A DNA stretch of 64,000 nucleotides from Rosistilla oblonga. GTDB lineage: Bacteria > Planctomycetota > Planctomycetia > Pirellulales > Pirellulaceae. The notes beneath the pieces are model-generated. The model saw nothing but the letters and a program-made list of their open reading frames with translations. It was not told the DNA's origin and ran no database searches. Numbering within the stretch: position 1 is the first letter of the stretch; each line of letters starts with the position of its first letter. Both the position numbers and the translations under genes were made by a program. The stretch lies in the NCBI RefSeq assembly GCF_007751715.1, contig NZ_CP036292.1, positions 2,170,001-2,234,000 on the forward strand, given 5' to 3'. Positions 43,952-52,440 of this stretch are shown here, one piece after another.

Positions 43952-44854
43952 ATGGGCGGAAAGAAGCATAAACAAGTGAAGTCGACCGCTTCGGATTCTG
44001 GCCGTTCGTCCCTCGGTGGCGCCATCGGTGGAATGATCAAGGCACCCGCTGCGCTTGCGTTTCTGTGGCCGGTGCTGTTGGTAACCGGCGGCTACTTGGC
44101 GTGGCATCGCTGGGGTGCCGACCAGATCAACCGCAACTACAACTCGTTGCAAATCGAAAAGGTGCAGATCTCTCCGCTGCCTTCGTATATTCGATCCAAC
44201 GTGATCGAATCGGTTTTTCGAGCTACCGATTTGACGAAGATATCGCTGCTGGATCCGCAAGCGACGGCGCAGATCGCCAACGCGTTTGCCACAAGTCCCT
44301 GGATCGACAGCGTGCGTCGTGTCCAGAAGACATCCACCGGCAACGTCGACGTGCACGTCGCCTACCGCCGCCCGGTCGCGATGGTCAAAGTCGTCAGCCG
44401 GCATCCGGAGGTCGATGGGATGTCGTTTTTTCCTGTCGACGGTCACAGCGTGCTGCTGCCGACCGATGATTTTTCCCGCGCCGACACGCTCAATTACATC
44501 CACATCATCGTGCAGCGCGACACCTATCCGATCAGCGGTGTCGGATCGAAATTTGGTGACACCAAGGTAGCCGATGCGGCGTTGTTGGCGTTGCTGTTGT
44601 GCCCGCACCGCGAAACGCTTGGGATCGAAGCGATCACGATCACACAGCGTCCGCCGCACGACGAGAGACCGCAGTTGTTGAACCTGGTTCTGAAGAGCGG
44701 AAAACAAATCGTCTGGGGGAGTGCTCCTGGAAAAGAACTCAACAACGAACCCCACGCTTCGGTTAAACTGCAAGCCTTGTTAAACGATTCCAATCGAAGC
44801 TTGCACGATCTGCACGTGGCTCAACCGCTGGCAGCCGACCCCGCTCGACGCTAG
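43952..44854 (+). CDS. FtsQ/DivIB-like protein with POTRA-like domain
   Basis: 300 residues. The architecture is a basic cytoplasmic tail (KKHKQVKSTAS), one membrane segment at about 33-53 (LAFLWPVLLVTGGYLAWHRW), then a POTRA-like domain (LQIEKVQISPLPSYIRSNVI, DPQATAQIANAFATSPWIDS, VRRVQKTSTGNVDVHVAYRR, PVAMVKV), and a beta-rich part with FFPVDGHSVLLP. This matches FtsQ topology, where the POTRA domain precedes VxLREPxA and the xDxxG..L segment. Direct position after murB reproduces the murB-ftsQ order of the dcw cluster. No ftsA or ftsZ follows; the next gene is a hydrolase. Divergence is high, so I do not assign the symbol. Confidence 0.7.
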   Translation: MGGKKHKQVKSTASDSGRSSLGGAIGGMIKAPAALAFLWPVLLVTGGYLAWHRWGADQINRNYNSLQIEKVQISPLPSYIRSNVIESVFRATDLTKISLLDPQATAQIANAFATSPWIDSVRRVQKTSTGNVDVHVAYRRPVAMVKVVSRHPEVDGMSFFPVDGHSVLLPTDDFSRADTLNYIHIIVQRDTYPISGVGSKFGDTKVADAALLALLLCPHRETLGIEAITITQRPPHDERPQLLNLVLKSGKQIVWGSAPGKELNNEPHASVKLQALLNDSNRSLHDLHVAQPLAADPARR

Positions 44855-44920
44855 GCTTGTGCAGCGCGAACGAATCGCTTGTTCGATTGCGCTGAAACAT
44901 TACTGCGGGAGAAGGTAAAG

Positions 44921-45955
44921 ATGCTTGTACCGGTTCGTATCGCGATCATGTTTGGGGTGGCACTGACGGCGACTTGGGCAGTCGCTCAGGAGACCGACGC
45001 TTCCAAAACTTATACCGCCCGCGATTCGTTGAGCGCGTTGGACGATCCCAGCCTCGATGCCGCGGATTGTCTGAAGGGATTCGCCTGGCAGCCGTCCAGC
45101 TTCGAGGTCACTGTCGAAACGAGCGACGACGATGCCACGCCGCGGACTGTCCGATTTGCGTCGCCTTTGGATACCGGAAATCCGATCAACGATGTGGTGA
45201 CGATGAAATGGTATGTTGCCAAGGATCCCGACGGAGCCACGCTGCATCGTCCTGCGGTTTTGGTGGCGCACGAATCGGGATCGGGAATGACGGTCGGCCG
45301 CTTGGTTGCCAAGACGCTTTCGCTGTATGGCGTGCACGCTTTTTTGATCCACTTGCCCCACTATGGCGATCGCCGCGATCGATCGATCCGTCCCGAGAAT
45401 CAAGAGATCGTCAAGGTGATGCGGCAGGCGGTCGTCGATGTCCGCCGCGGCCGCGACGCGATCGCTGTCCTGCCCGATGTCGACGCCGATCATATCGGCC
45501 TGCAAGGGACAAGTCTGGGCGGTTTTGTTGCGGCGCTGGCCGGCAGTCTCGATAGCGGTTTCGATAAGGTCTATATCACCTTGGCCGGAGGCGATTTCCA
45601 CGGCCTGTTGATCAACGGCGAAAAAGATGCGGCCAAGATGCGTCAGCGGTTAGCCGACGCGGGCTACACCGGCGAGAAACTGCGCGAGTTGGTCCAGCAA
45701 GTCGAACCGCTGCGAATCGCTCATCGATTGGTTCCCGATCGGACTTGGATGTTCACCGGATCGGAGGACCGCGTGGTACCGTTCGCCAATGCCCAGGCGC
45801 TGGCCAAAGCGGCGAAACTGTCCGACGAACATCACGTGATCGTTCCGGCGAATCATTATACCGCGATCCTTTATTTCCCCACGATCATCGATGTGATCGT
45901 TCGTCAAAGCTTGCCCGCCGACGCGATTCCGGCGGCGTTAAAATCGGATTCGTAG
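44921..45955 (+). CDS. Secreted alpha/beta hydrolase (dienelactone hydrolase-like)
   Basis: 344 residues from ATG preceded by GGGAGAAGGTAAAG, a strong ribosome-binding site. The signal peptide is MLVPVRIAIMFGVALTATWA with cleavage probably after AVAQ. The hydrolase core contains HRPAVLVAHESGSG, VHAFLIHLPHYGDRRDR, and the nucleophile region HIGLQGTSLGGFVAALAG, where GTSLGG replaces the canonical GxSxG with a good fit. The acid and histidine lie in FTGSEDRVVPFANAQALAKA and IVPANHYTAILYFP. The substrate is unknown. It may follow murB-ftsQ-like on one transcript, 66 bases downstream, but this could be coincidental. Confidence 0.85.
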   Translation: MLVPVRIAIMFGVALTATWAVAQETDASKTYTARDSLSALDDPSLDAADCLKGFAWQPSSFEVTVETSDDDATPRTVRFASPLDTGNPINDVVTMKWYVAKDPDGATLHRPAVLVAHESGSGMTVGRLVAKTLSLYGVHAFLIHLPHYGDRRDRSIRPENQEIVKVMRQAVVDVRRGRDAIAVLPDVDADHIGLQGTSLGGFVAALAGSLDSGFDKVYITLAGGDFHGLLINGEKDAAKMRQRLADAGYTGEKLRELVQQVEPLRIAHRLVPDRTWMFTGSEDRVVPFANAQALAKAAKLSDEHHVIVPANHYTAILYFPTIIDVIVRQSLPADAIPAALKSDS

Positions 45956-46058
45956 GCGTCGTACAGCTCTCGCTGCGATCCGCCGCGGCTGTCGAAACAC
46001 TCGATTGCCAGTTGTCCCCGTCTCCCAATCACAACCCCCAAGTGCTATCCTTACGCTC

Positions 46059-46913
46059 ATGAAACTCGCAAAATTCAAGCAACCCAACGGGCTCGTCGCG
46101 GCAGGCATTGTCGAGGGCGATTCGATTCAAGCACTCGATCTTTCGGCTGGCAAATTCGAAGCGTTGTCGGATCTGTTGGACGCCAAAGACATTCCCGCGG
46201 CTGTCGATTATCTGCCCAAACGCGACCCGCATGCGTTGGACAGCGTGCAATTGCTGCCACCGATCGACCGTCAGGAAGTTTGGGCGGCGGGCGTTACTTA
46301 CAAGCGTAGCCAAACGGCGCGGATGGAAGAATCCGAAGCCGCTGCGTCGTGTTATGACCGCGTCTATGTCGCCGATCGTCCCGAGTTGTTCCTCAAAGCG
46401 ACGCCGCACCGCGTGCGTGGCGACGGCCAGGAATTGCGGATCCGCACCGACGCGACTTGGAACGTTCCGGAGCCCGAGGTGACGCTGGTGCTGAACAGTC
46501 GGATGCAGATCGTCGGTTATACGATCGGCAACGACATGAGCTCTCGCGATATCGAAGGCGAAAATCCGCTGTACCTTCCACAAGCCAAAGTCTATGACCA
46601 ATGTGCCGGTCTAGGGCCGTGGATCACGTTGAGCAGCGACATGCCGCCACGCGAACAGATGACGATCGATCTGAAGATTGAACGCGGCGGCGACGTCGTG
46701 TTTGAACAATCGACCGATGCCGCCCAGATGGCACGCGGTTTCGAAGATCTGGCCGGTTGGTTGGGCCGCGACAACAGCTTCCCCAATGGGGCGTTTCTAA
46801 TGACCGGTACCGGGATCGTTCCCGGCAGCGACTTTACGTTGGCTGCTGGCGATGTGGTCCGAATCTCGATCGCTGGTATCGGCACACTGACCAATTCTAT
46901 CGTTCAGGGCTAA
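46059..46913 (+). CDS. Fumarylacetoacetate hydrolase-family protein (2-keto-3-deoxy sugar acid dehydratase-like)
   Basis: 284 residues from the ATG giving MKLAKFKQPNGL. The FAH fold is shown by QEVWAAGVTYKRSQTARMEE, the metal site region PEPEVTLVLNSRMQIVGYTI, and GNDMSSRDIEGENPLYLPQA, KVYDQCAGLGPW. The SSRDIEGENPLYLPQAK segment with the catalytic architecture of this subgroup resembles 2-keto-3-deoxy-D-arabinonate dehydratases rather than true fumarylacetoacetases. The next gene, 45 bases downstream, is an enolase-superfamily sugar acid dehydratase-like protein, so the pair may carry out two successive dehydrations of an aldonate. Substrate is inferred. Confidence 0.85.
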   Translation: MKLAKFKQPNGLVAAGIVEGDSIQALDLSAGKFEALSDLLDAKDIPAAVDYLPKRDPHALDSVQLLPPIDRQEVWAAGVTYKRSQTARMEESEAAASCYDRVYVADRPELFLKATPHRVRGDGQELRIRTDATWNVPEPEVTLVLNSRMQIVGYTIGNDMSSRDIEGENPLYLPQAKVYDQCAGLGPWITLSSDMPPREQMTIDLKIERGGDVVFEQSTDAAQMARGFEDLAGWLGRDNSFPNGAFLMTGTGIVPGSDFTLAAGDVVRISIAGIGTLTNSIVQG

Positions 46914-46958
46914 TTCCCGAACGTACGCTTTCCTCTCTCCATCCCCCGCTGCCCGCTC

Positions 46959-48302
46959 ATGCTTTCCAATATTCGAATCTGCGACCTGCAAACCAACATC
47001 ACTAAACATCCCTATCGCACGCCGATGAAGTTCGGCGGCCGCGTGGTGTCGGGGGTCGATGTGTTAGAGGTTCGCTGCACCGTGGAAACCAAAAGCGGCC
47101 GCCGCGCCGAGGGCCTCGGTTCGATGACGATGGGAAATGCTTGGTCCTGGCCAAGCCAAGTCGTTTCGTCCGATCAAACGTTGGCCGCTATCGAAACGCT
47201 CGCCCAACGCCACGCCGCCGCAGCGATGGAAGCCAAGGTCGAAGGGCATCCGTTGGAGATCTGTCACACGCTGGCGAAACTGTTGCGGCCGATCGCCGCT
47301 GAGGTGACGCAAGAGGCAGGTTTGGAAGAAGCGATGCCGCAGTTGGCGTGCCTGTTGGCCGCCAGCCCGTTGGAAGCTGCGTTGTTCGACGCTCAAGGCA
47401 AGGCGTTGGGAACCAGCAGCTATCGGTTGCTTGGGAAAGATTACGTCGGTTCGGATCTGCAGCCTTATCTAGGGAATGACTTCGCCGGGCACTACCTGGA
47501 TGAATTTGTCAGCCCGCAGCCGCAATCGAGCATGCCGATCTACCATCTGGTCGGGGCCTTGGATCCGTTGACCGACGCCGACGTCGACCAACCGGTCGGC
47601 GATGGGCATCCCGAAACCCTTGCCGCTTGGATCGAAGCCGATGGATTGACTCATCTGAAAATCAAGCTGGCTGGCGACGATTTGGACTGGGATATCGACC
47701 GCGTCGCTCGCGTCAGTCGCGTCGCCAGCGAGAGTTCCCGCGGGGCGACGACCGATTGGCGGTTCTCGCTCGATTTCAACGAACGCTGTGCAAACCAGCA
47801 GTATGTGATCGACATGCTGCAAGGCGTTGCCAAGGTCAGCGACGATGCCAACGGACGGATTCAATACGTCGAACAACCGACGCATCGCGATCTGGCACGC
47901 TTCCCCGAAAACACGATGCACGAGGTGACGAAGATGTTGCCCGTCGTGATCGATGAATCGTTGGTCGATCTGGAAAGTCTGCACCTGTCGCGCGAGTTGG
48001 GCTACAGCGGTATCGCGCTGAAAGCCTGCAAGGGGCACGCCGAAGCGTTGCTGATGGGAGCCGCGGCGCAGCACTACAAGCTGTTCCTGTGTGTCCAGGA
48101 TCTCACCTGCATCGGTGCCAACTTCTTGCATTCCGCATCGCTTGCCGCTCACATCCCAACCGTGGCTGCGATCGAAGGAAACGGACGCCAGTACTGCCCT
48201 GCTGGAAACGAAGGCTGGGAAAAGAAGTTCCCTGGAATGTTCGAGATCACCGACGGCACCGTCGAAACCGGGCTGCTCAACGGCCCGGGCCTCGGCTACT
48301 GA
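46959..48302 (+). CDS. Enolase superfamily (mandelate racemase/muconate lactonizing enzyme) protein
   Basis: 447 residues. The N-terminal capping domain runs to about 130. In the barrel, the catalytic lysine pair region is THLKIKLAGDD, the metal ligands are in SLDFNERCAN, IQYVEQPTHRDLA and VIDESLVD, and IALKACKGHAEALL supplies the second catalytic lysine. Together these make a complete active site for proton abstraction next to a carboxylate. Late in the sequence, CIGANFLHSASLAAHI and GNGRQYCPAGN are characteristic of sugar acid dehydratase-like members. It is encoded 45 bases after the FAH-family gene and is likely the first or second step of the same sugar acid pathway. Confidence 0.9.
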   Translation: MLSNIRICDLQTNITKHPYRTPMKFGGRVVSGVDVLEVRCTVETKSGRRAEGLGSMTMGNAWSWPSQVVSSDQTLAAIETLAQRHAAAAMEAKVEGHPLEICHTLAKLLRPIAAEVTQEAGLEEAMPQLACLLAASPLEAALFDAQGKALGTSSYRLLGKDYVGSDLQPYLGNDFAGHYLDEFVSPQPQSSMPIYHLVGALDPLTDADVDQPVGDGHPETLAAWIEADGLTHLKIKLAGDDLDWDIDRVARVSRVASESSRGATTDWRFSLDFNERCANQQYVIDMLQGVAKVSDDANGRIQYVEQPTHRDLARFPENTMHEVTKMLPVVIDESLVDLESLHLSRELGYSGIALKACKGHAEALLMGAAAQHYKLFLCVQDLTCIGANFLHSASLAAHIPTVAAIEGNGRQYCPAGNEGWEKKFPGMFEITDGTVETGLLNGPGLGY

Positions 48303-48332
48303 TCTTTCAGCCGCAGGGAAAGCAATCGCCGC

Positions 48333-48360
48333 AAAAAAACAGCCGCTGTATTAGCGGCTG
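48333..48360 (-). terminator. Intrinsic terminator of msrA (minus strand)
   Basis: CAGCCGCT (48340-48347) and AGCGGCTG (48353-48360) form an eight-base stem around GTATT. On the minus strand it is followed by seven T residues (complement of 48333-48339). It lies 98 bases beyond the msrA stop codon. The plus-strand side has no T-tract, so it does not terminate the enolase-superfamily gene well. Confidence 0.8.
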
Positions 48361-48457
48361 AGGCGGCGTGATGTCGCCGATGCGAGATAGGTCATCGGGC
48401 GATTGGGCGGCTGCCAACGCAACCGCCCGGCTTCGAAGACCTGCTGGCGTTATCAGG

Positions 48458-49105
48458 CTATTCTTTTTTCGCTTTGTCGCCGAAGATCGCTTGGAACTTC
48501 TTCACCTTCGGGGCGACGACAAACTGGCAATAGCCTTGGCCAGGATTCTTGTTGAAGTAGTTTTGGTGATAGTCTTCAGCGGGATAAAAGATCTCCGCTT
48601 CGCTGATCTCGGTGACCGCCGGTCCGCCGGGGAAGGCGTTCGCTTTGTTCAGTTTGTGCTTGTAGTTTGTGGCAAGCTCTTTCTGTTCGTCGTTGTGATA
48701 GAAGATCACGCTGCGATATTGCGTGCCGACATCGTTGCCTTGACGGTTGCGAGTCGTCGGGTCGTGCGTTTTCCAAAAGACTTCTAACAAGGTGTCGAAG
48801 CTGACCTTGGCTGGGTCGTAGGTGATCTGGCAGACCTCGGCGTGGCCGGTGCGGCCGGTGCAGATCATCTTATAGGTCGGGTTGGGAACCTTGCCGCCCA
48901 TGTAGCCCGAGACGATCTTCTCGACTCCTTCGAGTCGTTGGAAGACCGCTTCGACGCACCAGAAGCATCCGGCGCCAAAGGTCGCGATCTTCATCTCGCC
49001 AGCCGCGGGCTGCCCCGCAGATTCGCTGCTGCTTTGAGGTTCATCGGCTCGAGCGGCAACCGCCGTCGTCGCGACCAAAACCGCCATCATGATTAAACTA
49101 CGCAT
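48458..49105 (-). CDS. msrA: Exported peptide methionine sulfoxide reductase A
   Basis: 215 residues from ATG at 49103-49105; the frame continues upstream without family character. A signal peptide (MRSLIMMAVLVATTAVAARA) precedes the catalytic domain, whose nucleophile Cys47 lies in FGAGCFWCVEAVF. GTQYRSVIFYHNDEQKE, FYPAEDYHQNYF and the resolving-cysteine region (GQGYCQFVVAPKVKK) complete MsrA. It reduces methionine-S-sulfoxide in proteins; the signal peptide places repair outside the cytoplasm, whereas most MsrA are cytosolic. Reducing power would need an extracytoplasmic thioredoxin-like donor such as the membrane-anchored one encoded at 39.7 kb; that link is inference. Confidence 0.95.
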   Translation of the reverse strand: MRSLIMMAVLVATTAVAARADEPQSSSESAGQPAAGEMKIATFGAGCFWCVEAVFQRLEGVEKIVSGYMGGKVPNPTYKMICTGRTGHAEVCQITYDPAKVSFDTLLEVFWKTHDPTTRNRQGNDVGTQYRSVIFYHNDEQKELATNYKHKLNKANAFPGGPAVTEISEAEIFYPAEDYHQNYFNKNPGQGYCQFVVAPKVKKFQAIFGDKAKKE

Positions 49106-49203
49106 CGTGGGATTGTCTCCATTTAAGTGGTCTTCGAGGCCGACGATCTCACCCCGACTGAACCCTGTATACAGGATGAAGCAGCGTTTCAATTTGAGGT
49201 ATC

Positions 49204-49262
49204 AGCCGGCATGCGCTGGTGCCCGGTTGGCCGAGGGAACCGGACGTCAGCGCGTGCCGGCT
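49204..49262. repeat. REP-like inverted repeat
   Basis: AGCCGGCATGCGCTG (49204-49218) pairs with CAGCGCGTGCCGGCT (49248-49262), 15 bases with one mismatch, enclosing a 29-base GC-rich loop that contains a further GGTTGGCCGAGGGAACC mini-stem. It sits between the divergent ends of msrA (start side) and the TPR gene. The form resembles planctomycete intergenic palindromes. Confidence 0.7.
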
Positions 49263-49336
49263 AATTCGCCTAAGCACAAACAATTAATTGCCCTGACCCT
49301 GGATATTATAGCCTTGCGTAAGGCGGAGGCGAAAGA

Positions 49337-50731
49337 TTAGTTGTCCGACAGCGTCTGCAACGCGCGGGTCGCGGTCGGATTATTGGGCTCAATCCCCAGC
49401 ACAGCCCGGTACCACATCGCAGCAATTTGCGGTTTTTCTGACTCGAACGTCAATTCAGCCAACTCGATTCGAACCTGGACATCTTGTGGATTTTCAAGTG
49501 CTTGCAGGTGCAGATCCGCGATTTTGAGAAAGCGTTCTTTGATCTGCGTCGAACGCTCGATCAGCGTTTTCCCCTCTTCGCCGCGTTTGCCCATGATCAT
49601 CGCCCGCCCCAACAAGAACATCGCTTCGTGATCGGAAGGCTCTTGTGCGAGGGCGCGTTCCAAATGCTGGATCGCAGTTTCGGGCTCGCGCTGCGCCGCC
49701 AGCACCCGTCCATATACAAGGTTAGCGATTCGGTTGTCCGGATCGACCTGTAGGGCTCGCTTGCAGGCATCGACCGCGCTATCGGAATCTCCCGCGGTTT
49801 CCCAGCACTGGGCGCGGCAGGCCCAAACCTCCGCCGATTCAGGACAGTCGGCGATCGCTTCGATCGCTTCGTCACACTTCCTCAGTTGCCGCAGGGAATC
49901 GGCGAGCCGCAGCCGCAATTCGGTCTCGATCGGTGGCGGTGGATTGCGTTGCAAAGCCATCCTCGCATCGACGATCGCCTCGGGATAGTTCTGGTACTCG
50001 CCATGGATCCGCGCCGACAGTCGCAGCACACCGAAGTCGGTAAGGTCGGCGTCGGCGGCGATTCGTAGATGTTGGGTCGCCTGACGCATCGCTCCCAGAT
50101 CATAGTGCAGGATGCCCAACCAGCGATGGGCGCGAGCGAGTCCTGGATTGATGGTGATCGCTTGTTGCAGGCAACCGATCGCATCGCCCCATCGTCCCTG
50201 CCCGCGAAACACATCGGCGGCGATCATATAGGATTCGCTCTGCATGATCGGGACTCTAGAGATCTGTTCTGCGATCTGCATCGCCGCATCGTAGTCGCCT
50301 CGGTTGGCCAGTATCGCAGCTTCGATCGCATCGCTCAGCACGGCGTAAGTGGGATGGTCCTTCAGTTGCCGTTGCTGGGACTTGGCGAAGTCGAGATTGC
50401 CGCTGTCGATCGCGTTCAGTGCGGCTCGATACTGTTTTCCTTCCCGCATCGAATCGATCGGCGATTGACTCTCGATACGCGTCCGCTGCGACACTTCCAC
50501 CGTCTCTTTGGACAAATCGTCATCCGTTTGCTGCGTCTGCGAAACCGATGGTTGCGAAGAACCGGAACTCGATTCAGGCCGCTGCGGATTCGTTGCCGCA
50601 GTGGGATCTGGGCTGCAGCCCGTCAAGACCGCCGAAGCGATGGCGACCAACACCAACACAAGACTCAGGCTTGAGAATCGTGGGGCGGTTAGGGGCGTTG
50701 GGCAAGCGGGTTGCCGGTTCCTTCGATCCAT
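49337..50731 (-). CDS. TPR-repeat lipoprotein
   Basis: 464 residues from ATG at 50729-50731, giving MDRRNRQPACP. The signal peptide (SLVLVLVAIASAVLTGC) ends in a lipobox with TGC. The mature part starts with a Ser/Gln/Thr-rich linker and then contains many TPR helices: YRAALNAIDSGNLDFAKSQQ, AIGCLQQAITINPGLARAHR, AVDACKRALQVDPDNRIANL and AIQHLERALAQEPSDHEAMF. Such proteins are scaffolds. The start overlaps the end of the upstream FG-GAP gene by 43 bases on the same strand, so the two are coupled. The likely partner is that FG-GAP protein. Confidence 0.9.
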   Translation of the reverse strand: MDRRNRQPACPTPLTAPRFSSLSLVLVLVAIASAVLTGCSPDPTAATNPQRPESSSGSSQPSVSQTQQTDDDLSKETVEVSQRTRIESQSPIDSMREGKQYRAALNAIDSGNLDFAKSQQRQLKDHPTYAVLSDAIEAAILANRGDYDAAMQIAEQISRVPIMQSESYMIAADVFRGQGRWGDAIGCLQQAITINPGLARAHRWLGILHYDLGAMRQATQHLRIAADADLTDFGVLRLSARIHGEYQNYPEAIVDARMALQRNPPPPIETELRLRLADSLRQLRKCDEAIEAIADCPESAEVWACRAQCWETAGDSDSAVDACKRALQVDPDNRIANLVYGRVLAAQREPETAIQHLERALAQEPSDHEAMFLLGRAMIMGKRGEEGKTLIERSTQIKERFLKIADLHLQALENPQDVQVRIELAELTFESEKPQIAAMWYRAVLGIEPNNPTATRALQTLSDN

Positions 50732-52440
50732 GTCACGTGTCTCGAGTCTTGCGGAAAAGGAAAGGTTTCGGTGTGCCCCGAAGACCATCTGACACTGACG
50801 TCGATATCGACAGCATCGGGAGGGACTGTCATCAGGATCCGTGGATCGCTTTGCGAAAGGTAGCTGCCGCCGCCGGAACGCGACAGCGCGCCACGCTTGC
50901 CGCCGCCGTTCCACTGGATCGTCGCACCGATGGCGTCGCGGTTTGATTGGGTTCCGATCAGTCGAATCACTGCAAAGTTGTCTGCTTCGGGACGATCTGC
51001 TTTCAGGATTGCGATCGGTTCGTCCGCGTTGCAGAAGATCAGCTCCATCGCTCCATCGTTGTCCAAATCGCCATACGCCAAACCTCGGCCCACATGCGAC
51101 TCTTCAAAATAGCCTCCCGCTGCGACCCGTTGATACGTCCCGTCGCCGCGGTTCTCCAGCAGCAAAGCTTCCTGCGGAAAGCTGGAGTGCTGTGAACGGT
51201 AGGAGACGTGGCCATTGGCGACGACCAGATCTTGGTCGGAATCGAAATCGAAGTCGATCGCGACGGTGCCGAACCCAACATACAGTCCACCCAACACGGC
51301 AAGCCCCGCGGGACGGCTGACATGCGTAAATGCTGCGGAGCCATCGTTGCGATAGAGCGCGAAGAGTTCGCGCTCAAAGTTGGTGACCCACAAATCCAAT
51401 CGACCATCGTTATCGCTGTCGACAGTGGTGATCCCCATGCTGCCCGTGTTGACTCCTACGTCGTCGCCCGAGACGCCGGCGATGATCGCGGATTCGGACA
51501 AAACGCCTTGCCCATCGTTCATGTACAAAAAGTTATCCGTCGTGTCGTTGGCGACGTAGATATCGGTATCGCCATCAAAATCGAGATCGGCCGCCACCGC
51601 GCCGAGCCCCTTGCCGCCGGGGATCAAACCCGATGTTTTTGTTGCGTCGCGAAACCGCCCGGTCCCATCGCCTAGCCACAACATGTCGTCGAGCCCACGA
51701 AAGTCCTTTGGTGCGCAGACCTCACGGTCGCCCTGGGAGTTCGCAAAGCATTGGGGATGTTCGTCCCAAGACCAGGAAACGTACTGCGGGATATAGAGGT
51801 CGAGGATTCCATCGCCGTTGAAGTCGCCGCAGGCGATGCTGGTCGCCCAGGTGACGTCTGGCAGATCGCCAACATCCCGTTGTTCCTGCAGCGTGCCATC
51901 TCCCTGGTTTCGGTAGAACTGCAGCCCGCCATATCCGCTGACCACGAGATCGGAGAAACCATCGTTGTCGAAATCAGCGGGAAACAGACCGTGGTTGTAG
52001 AAGCGATCAGCCGGTGCGCCGGCTTGGGACGTGATGTCGACGAATCGCAAATCGCCGGTGTTGCGGTAGAGTCGGCAGGCCGCTGCGGTGACCGTTTGGT
52101 TTTGCAAACCGCCTCCCCCGGCAAACATTAAATCCATGTTGCCGTCGAGTTCTAAATCGAAGACCGCCACGCCACCGCCAAGCGATTCGAGGATTGCAAA
52201 CTCCCCAGCATCACGCCCGCTGTGAAACTGAAAATCGATCCCCGTTTGCTCGGTGACGTTCTGAAACGGTAGATCGTCAGTTGTGGGCGAGGCGTTTTCA
52301 GCGGAGGTTGGTAACGCGACCGGCGGCGTGGTGGTTGGAGCGGTGAACGTCTCGCCGCGGTTACATCCGCTGCAGCACGCCGCCAGCGCCAAGCCTAAGA
52401 ACAGCCACAGTCGTTTCGCGTCGAAGTGGATCTGTTGCAC
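50689..52440 (-). CDS. CRTAC1/FG-GAP (VCBS, ASPIC-UnbV) lipoprotein
   Basis: 583 residues from a GTG start. The signal peptide LWLFLGLALAACCSGC ends with a lipobox-like SGC. The mature protein begins FQNVTEQTGIDFQFHSG, the usual CRTAC1 opening, followed by six or more FG-GAP repeats with Ca2+-binding DxDxDGxxD loops: DFDNDGFSDLVV, DFNGDGILDLYI, DLDFDGDTDIYV, DSDNDGRLDLWV and DLDNDGAMELIF. The C-terminal ASPIC/UnbV domain has NRDAIGATIQWNGGGKRGAL. It should be a seven-bladed propeller on the cell surface. The GTG overlaps the TAG of the preceding gene by one base, and the TPR lipoprotein follows with a 43-base overlap. Confidence 0.95.
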   Translation of the reverse strand: MQQIHFDAKRLWLFLGLALAACCSGCNRGETFTAPTTTPPVALPTSAENASPTTDDLPFQNVTEQTGIDFQFHSGRDAGEFAILESLGGGVAVFDLELDGNMDLMFAGGGGLQNQTVTAAACRLYRNTGDLRFVDITSQAGAPADRFYNHGLFPADFDNDGFSDLVVSGYGGLQFYRNQGDGTLQEQRDVGDLPDVTWATSIACGDFNGDGILDLYIPQYVSWSWDEHPQCFANSQGDREVCAPKDFRGLDDMLWLGDGTGRFRDATKTSGLIPGGKGLGAVAADLDFDGDTDIYVANDTTDNFLYMNDGQGVLSESAIIAGVSGDDVGVNTGSMGITTVDSDNDGRLDLWVTNFERELFALYRNDGSAAFTHVSRPAGLAVLGGLYVGFGTVAIDFDFDSDQDLVVANGHVSYRSQHSSFPQEALLLENRGDGTYQRVAAGGYFEESHVGRGLAYGDLDNDGAMELIFCNADEPIAILKADRPEADNFAVIRLIGTQSNRDAIGATIQWNGGGKRGALSRSGGGSYLSQSDPRILMTVPPDAVDIDVSVRWSSGHTETFPFPQDSRHVTWIEGTGNPLAQRP

